Shown piece after piece: positions 61,093 through 64,000 of a stretch of 64,000 nucleotides of DNA. The stretch's first letter is position 1. Each line of letters begins with the position of its first letter. The DNA comes from Oceanobacillus saliphilus (GTDB lineage Bacteria > Bacillota > Bacilli > Bacillales > Amphibacillaceae), in the NCBI RefSeq assembly GCF_023522835.1, contig NZ_JALCZU010000015.1, positions 19,941-83,940 of the forward strand. Direction: 5' to 3'. The position numbers and the translations under genes are program-made. A model generated the notes under the pieces. The model did no database searches, was not told the DNA's origin, and was given only the letters and a program-made list of their open reading frames with translations.

Positions 61093-61461
61093 CTAACTCC
61101 AACCAAATAGTGAAATAAAATACTCAATATTATACATAAGAATTACATATAATATCAGATAAATAAGTGTAGTGACATATTGTTTTGATTCCTTCAAGTA
61201 TTTCCACTCTAAAAAAGATTGAAATCCCCACAATAGTACAAAATAAGCTATCCAATACCACTTAATAATATTCACATCCATTGTAACAACAAACGGTAGG
61301 GCGGATAAACCAACAACTAAGATAATGCCTCTTCCCCATCGGTCAATACTCTTACCGGAGGTTTCCGAAACCTTTTTCTTTTCTACACCAAGTAATATAT
61401 TTAATATTTTTTCTAATAAGATTATTGAAATCATAAGGATAATAAACAACAAAAATCCCAC
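61093..61461 (-). CDS. DUF4181-family membrane protein
   Basis: 122 residues with four membrane helices (LLFIILMISIILLEKILNIL, GIILVVGLSALPFVVTM, WIAYFVLLWGFQSFLEW, LIYLILYVILMYNIEYF) and the conserved RWGRGI. GTG start with GAGGGG upstream. Function unknown. Confidence 0.8.
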   Translation of the reverse strand: MGFLLFIILMISIILLEKILNILLGVEKKKVSETSGKSIDRWGRGIILVVGLSALPFVVTMDVNIIKWYWIAYFVLLWGFQSFLEWKYLKESKQYVTTLIYLILYVILMYNIEYFISLFGWS

Positions 61462-61575
61462 AATAAATCCCCTCTTTTTATCTTTATTATACTATTAAAT
61501 TTTCATTAATCTACACAATATTCAAATAAAACAGAAGAAAAAAGACGCTCGTTTTGATGACCGCCTTGTTTACTA

Positions 61576-61595
61576 TTGCACCCCTTAGTTGAACC
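61576..61595 (-). repeat. Array element core
   Basis: TTGCACCCCTTAGTTGAACC, preceded by GCCTTGTTTACTA. No gene stop adjoins it on the minus strand; the neighbour upstream is the oppositely oriented metallo-hydrolase. Confidence 0.65.
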
Positions 61596-61693
61596 TTCAC
61601 TTCTGTTACAAATAATGTTCGAACTGCGAACTATAAATAACTGAAATAAGCAAAATTAATATTTAGAAAATTCTTAATATATAGTTTGGATTA

Positions 61694-61837
61694 TGTTATA
61701 CTTTTCCTTAGTGAAACAAGGAGGTACTAGTCCAATGGTAAAAAGGTAATAAGAGAAAATCTTAAATTATTTTAATAACTTTAGAATAAGCATGTAGATT
61801 TTCTCTTTCATAGAATGAATATATAGAAAAGAGGAAA
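61694..61837 (+). promoter_or_regulatory. Promoter, leader peptide and hairpin before the metallo-hydrolase
   Basis: Extended -10 TGTTATACT (61694-61702). AAGGAGG (61718-61724) serves a tiny frame ATG-GTA-AAA-AGG-TAA (61735-61749, MVKR). A perfect 12-bp inverted repeat AAGAGAAAATCT (61751-61762)/AGATTTTCTCTT (61797-61808) follows. CTCTTT of its right arm can also pair with AAAGAG of the SD region (61828-61833). Confidence 0.55.
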
Positions 61838-61843
61838 AATAAC

Positions 61844-62692
61844 ATGTTAAATAAATTAAGTGATACTATTTATTATTTATCTAATCAAGATGATAGAGAA
61901 CGACCAACATTAGGACTGATATGTGGTGACCGATCTAGTCTAATAATAGATTCTGGTAATTCTCCTCAGCATGCTCAGGACTTTCTATTAGAAATCGAGA
62001 ACCTAAATGTACCACCAGTTAAATATGTTGTTATTACCCATGCACATTGGGATCATTTCCTAGGAATGAATGAATTTGATGCTACTGTTATAGTTAATAG
62101 TCAAACAAACGAAATGATAAAAGAATGGCAAAGTTTGTCCTATGACGATTGTTCACTACAAAAGTATGTGACTACTAATCAGATGAGTGCTATGTGTATG
62201 AAGATTATACAAACTGATATGCCAAACAGGGACAGTTTTAAGTTAAAATCTCCAGATGTAATCTTTGAAAACACATTAACTATTGATTTAGGTAATAAAA
62301 TTTGTATTCTCGAAAGTATCAAAAGTACTCATACAGATGACTCTACTATCATTTATATCCCTGATGAAAAAGTTGTTTTTTTAGGTGATTGTGCATATGG
62401 TACAACCACAAATTCTTTATTTCATTACAAGCAATCATTGTTATTGCCTATGATTAAAGACATTCAAAAATATGATGCGAAAATGTTCCTACTTGGTCAT
62501 GAATCTATCTGTGATTTAAATGAAATGAATATATATTGGGAAGAGCTAACAACAGCAAGTCAAGTTGTAAAGTCCACCTCACTAGAAAATGCGATAGAGT
62601 CCTTTAAGGCAGAAAATAAAAGGGAACCTAATGATAATGAATTATTTTTCATAAAAGCATTTGTTAATGACCATATTATTCAGTCACAATAA
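61844..62692 (+). CDS. MBL-fold metallo-hydrolase
   Basis: 282 residues. Zinc-site motif THAHWDHFLGM (HxHxDH), later FLGDCAYG (bridging Asp) and LLGHESI (last His) give a full metallo-beta-lactamase-fold site. No signal peptide, so it is not an obvious secreted beta-lactamase; it is more likely a thioesterase, lactonase or other hydrolase. One of the few plus-strand genes in the array, with its own attenuator-like leader and terminator. Confidence 0.87.
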   Translation: MLNKLSDTIYYLSNQDDRERPTLGLICGDRSSLIIDSGNSPQHAQDFLLEIENLNVPPVKYVVITHAHWDHFLGMNEFDATVIVNSQTNEMIKEWQSLSYDDCSLQKYVTTNQMSAMCMKIIQTDMPNRDSFKLKSPDVIFENTLTIDLGNKICILESIKSTHTDDSTIIYIPDEKVVFLGDCAYGTTTNSLFHYKQSLLLPMIKDIQKYDAKMFLLGHESICDLNEMNIYWEELTTASQVVKSTSLENAIESFKAENKREPNDNELFFIKAFVNDHIIQSQ

Positions 62693-62725
62693 TTCTATAT
62701 AATACATCAATCAAATATAAACAGT

Positions 62726-62763
62726 AGCCATCTCATCAAAAATTGAAATGAGGTGGCTTTTAA
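62726..62763 (+). terminator. Intrinsic terminator of the metallo-hydrolase gene
   Basis: AGCCATCTCAT (62726-62736) pairs with ATGAGGTGGCT (62748-62758), followed by TTTAATT. Confidence 0.8.
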
Positions 62764-62854
62764 TTAGTCGATAATGATGAGCGTTTCTTATTAAAAATGC
62801 TTCGTTTTATTGTTCAAATGCGATATAAAAACTCACCTTCTCTTGTTCAACAAT

Positions 62855-62874
62855 CCTGCCATTTAGCTGAATAA
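62855..62874 (-). repeat. Array element, right-most copy
   Basis: CCTGCCATTTAGCTGAATAA preceded by TTGTTCAACAAT; 10 nt beyond the stop of the decayed hydrolase. No further copy was found to 64000. Confidence 0.6.
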
Positions 62875-62883
62875 TAGAATATA

Positions 62884-63275
62884 CTATAAAGTTGACTTAA
62901 CAAACTCTATAAATTTATCTTCTTCTTCCACGAAAGGATTATGATTACTTTGTTCAAAAGTTGTAAATGTTGCGTTTGGAATTAAATTAGCAATCTCTAT
63001 TCCATATTTATAAGGACACTGTGCATCATATTTACCTGCATATCTTTATGTTCACTAATGATTCCCTCAAGTCATAGTTAGGAATCTCTACCTTTATAAA
63101 GTAGTCTAAACGGACACCAACTGTCTTACCGCTATTAGGAATTTTTAATGCATGTTTGAGCTTTTCTTCTTAATAAAAGGACATTACATCCCAATCAAAA
63201 CCTAATTCCCTTCGGATTTTGGTCGGAGTAGATGAATCATTAAGTTGCTTCATAATCTCAATTATGCGGGGAAAT
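62884..63275 (-). pseudogene. Decayed alpha/beta hydrolase (proline-iminopeptidase type)
   Basis: The minus strand reads IIEIMKQLNDSSTPTKIRRE, LGFDWDVMSFY, stop, EEKLKHALKIPNSGKTVGVR and LDYFIKVEIPNYDL. After a frame change it gives YDAQCPYKYGIEIANLIPNA, TFTTFEQSNHNPFVEEEDKF and IEFVKSTL, ending at 62884. The last part carries the catalytic-His segment of the family. The N-terminal half with the nucleophile is gone. Confidence 0.78.
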
Positions 63276-63422
63276 TGAAGTTAAAATAAACACCTGATTT
63301 TTCCCCACCCCCTCAACCCGCATTTTTATAGGATAGACAAACATCTTCAAGGTATATTCGAACGAATGGCTAAACTGCCCCATTACTACAATAAACTCTT
63401 CAAAAGGAGCACACTCTTCCAT
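63258..63422 (-). CDS. Possible 54-residue coupled small ORF
   Basis: The ATG at 63422 overlaps the preceding gene's stop (TAATG), allowing coupled translation. The frame reads MEECAPFEEFIVVMGQFSHS, FEYTLKMFVYPIKMRVEGVG and stops at 63258 inside the decayed hydrolase. It may be a gene truncated by that junction; no family recognised. Confidence 0.3.
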   Translation of the reverse strand: MEECAPFEEFIVVMGQFSHSFEYTLKMFVYPIKMRVEGVGKNQVFILTSISPHN

Positions 63423-64000
63423 TAGGTATCACTATCCCTAACAATCGGAAGTAATCGGTATTCCCAATTTGTATAGCACTCGTATAATTTATAATATCCT
63501 TCTTCTACATCCTTCGACAAATTCGCACACTGCTGTGGAGCATTATTAAATACATCGGGCACTTCATTTTCGAGTGGTATATAGTGAGTGAGATCTGGTG
63601 TCACTTCTATCCAACCTTGATCAGCATTTTGATCATATCTGGATTGCAAATCATAAATAATCACACCCTGGCCTAAGACCTTTTTGACCACTCTGATATG
63701 ACTTTCATTGTTCTCTCCGGCTATGGCCATAAAGCCTTCGAGTATCTCTACATTCTCCAGTGCATTATCATTTTTTAACACGACATCTGTTTCATTTGGA
63801 TGATACGCCGCTTCCTGATTGGTATATGTATTTTCTTCATTTGCAAGCATTGCATTTGCGAGTTTAATCATGTCATCTTTCGTGAAATCGTGATCACTAA
63901 CCAAACGTGCACTATAGAGTAGGCCACTGTCTTTTTCTTGGTCAATCCAAGTAATCCAAATAGAGTTGGTGGAATTGGTTACCTCATTCTCACGAAAATA
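63422..64000 (-). CDS. Hypothetical protein, cut by the window edge
   Basis: At least 192 codons are open; the frame continues past 64000 (ENEVTNSTNSIWITWIDQEK is the first visible part). Recognisable stretches are DSGLLYSARLVSDHDFTKDD, IYDLQSRYDQNADQGWIEV and LLPIVRDSDT at the end. The composition suggests an extracytoplasmic protein or the C-terminal domain of a lipoprotein. No family recognised. Confidence 0.6.
   Translation of the reverse strand, partial: YFRENEVTNSTNSIWITWIDQEKDSGLLYSARLVSDHDFTKDDMIKLANAMLANEENTYTNQEAAYHPNETDVVLKNDNALENVEILEGFMAIAGENNESHIRVVKKVLGQGVIIYDLQSRYDQNADQGWIEVTPDLTHYIPLENEVPDVFNNAPQQCANLSKDVEEGYYKLYECYTNWEYRLLPIVRDSDT

Larger units (their letters stand above)
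61462..61843. other. Divergent region with array element and MBL leader
   Basis: The left part holds AGACGC...GCCTTG and the core at 61576. The right part is the promoter and leader of the metallo-hydrolase gene (separate entry). Confidence 0.5.
27725..62874 (-). other. Cassette-like array of single genes separated by a recurrent palindromic element
   Basis: About 35 short genes, nearly all minus strand, are separated by a degenerate element. Its core, read on the plus strand, is TTGCACCAGTTA followed by NTTGAATAA, placed 2-70 nt beyond the stop codon of almost every gene. Full copies are 50-60 bp imperfect palindromes. Gene types match those of chromosomal integron cassettes (acetyltransferases, NUDIX, hydrolases, resistance-like proteins, tiny membrane proteins). 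No integrase or transposase is visible. Individual elements are listed below. Confidence 0.6.

Noticed and set aside
27725-62874. CRISPR array explanation for the repeats
   Set aside because: Repeats are degenerate, kilobases apart and separated by protein genes; no cas genes.
27725-62874. Prophage, ICE or transposon as the basis of the accessory region
   Set aside because: No integrase, transposase, capsid, conjugation or replication gene is visible, and no long terminal repeats were seen.
1-64000. rRNA or tRNA genes
   Set aside because: No tRNA cloverleaf with CCA end or rRNA signature was noticed in reading; a tRNAscan/Infernal run would be needed to exclude a single tRNA.

Overview
The window is AT-rich Firmicutes DNA with strong Shine-Dalgarno sites, GTG/TTG starts and Gram-positive lipoproteins. 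It also carries an LPXTA/sortase pair, the DUF2187, DUF4317, DUF4181 and SLAP families, and structured intergenic repeats of the kind scattered through Bacillaceae genomes. A halotolerant Bacillaceae (Oceanobacillus, Virgibacillus or a relative) fits best; the genus is inferred from protein flavour, not proven.

Left part (1-27 kb): ordinary chromosomal genes in small operons. In order: an RluA-type pseudouridine synthase, a small HTH protein and a small acetyltransferase; a methyl-accepting chemotaxis protein; an alpha/beta hydrolase; a MoxR ATPase/VWA pair preceded by two inverted copies of a palindromic repeat; a PTS_EIIC_2 permease with a long structured leader; the fructose operon fruR-fruK-fruA; small proteins (KOW/DUF2187, SLAP, nucleotidyltransferase, LuxR-type regulator); a LRR-TraB lipoprotein and an amidase lipoprotein; a DUF4317 protein; an LPXTA surface protein with its own class D sortase; and a TRAP-TAXI transporter. 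The TAXI binding protein appears to be circularly permuted, with its C-terminal half placed before its N-terminal half.

Right part (27.7-62.9 kb): about 35 short, mostly single-gene units, nearly all on the minus strand. They encode GNAT acetyltransferases, NUDIX, HIT, DinB, ClbS/DfsB, isochorismatase, alpha/beta hydrolases, an aminoglycoside adenylyltransferase-like protein, a nucleoside phosphorylase, transglutaminase-like, lipocalin-like and ferritin-like proteins, an MFS pump, lipoproteins and tiny membrane proteins. Most are separated by a degenerate 50-60 bp imperfect palindrome with ATTCAAC/GTTGAAT-like ends and GGTGC/GCACC inner arms, placed 2-70 nt after the stop codon of the preceding gene. 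No such sites were noticed in 1-27 kb. Truncated and duplicated genes abound inside the array (GNAT tails, an isochorismatase remnant, a partial GNAT duplicate next to its own copy of the repeat). The layout resembles a chromosomal integron cassette array, but no integrase is in the window; this is the strongest candidate for an undescribed system.

A MarR-MFS-thioesterase(pseudogene)-MaoC module with two palindromic operators sits in the array at 53-56 kb. The right edge holds a metallo-beta-lactamase-fold gene with a leader-peptide/hairpin 5' region, a decayed hydrolase and a gene cut by the window end.
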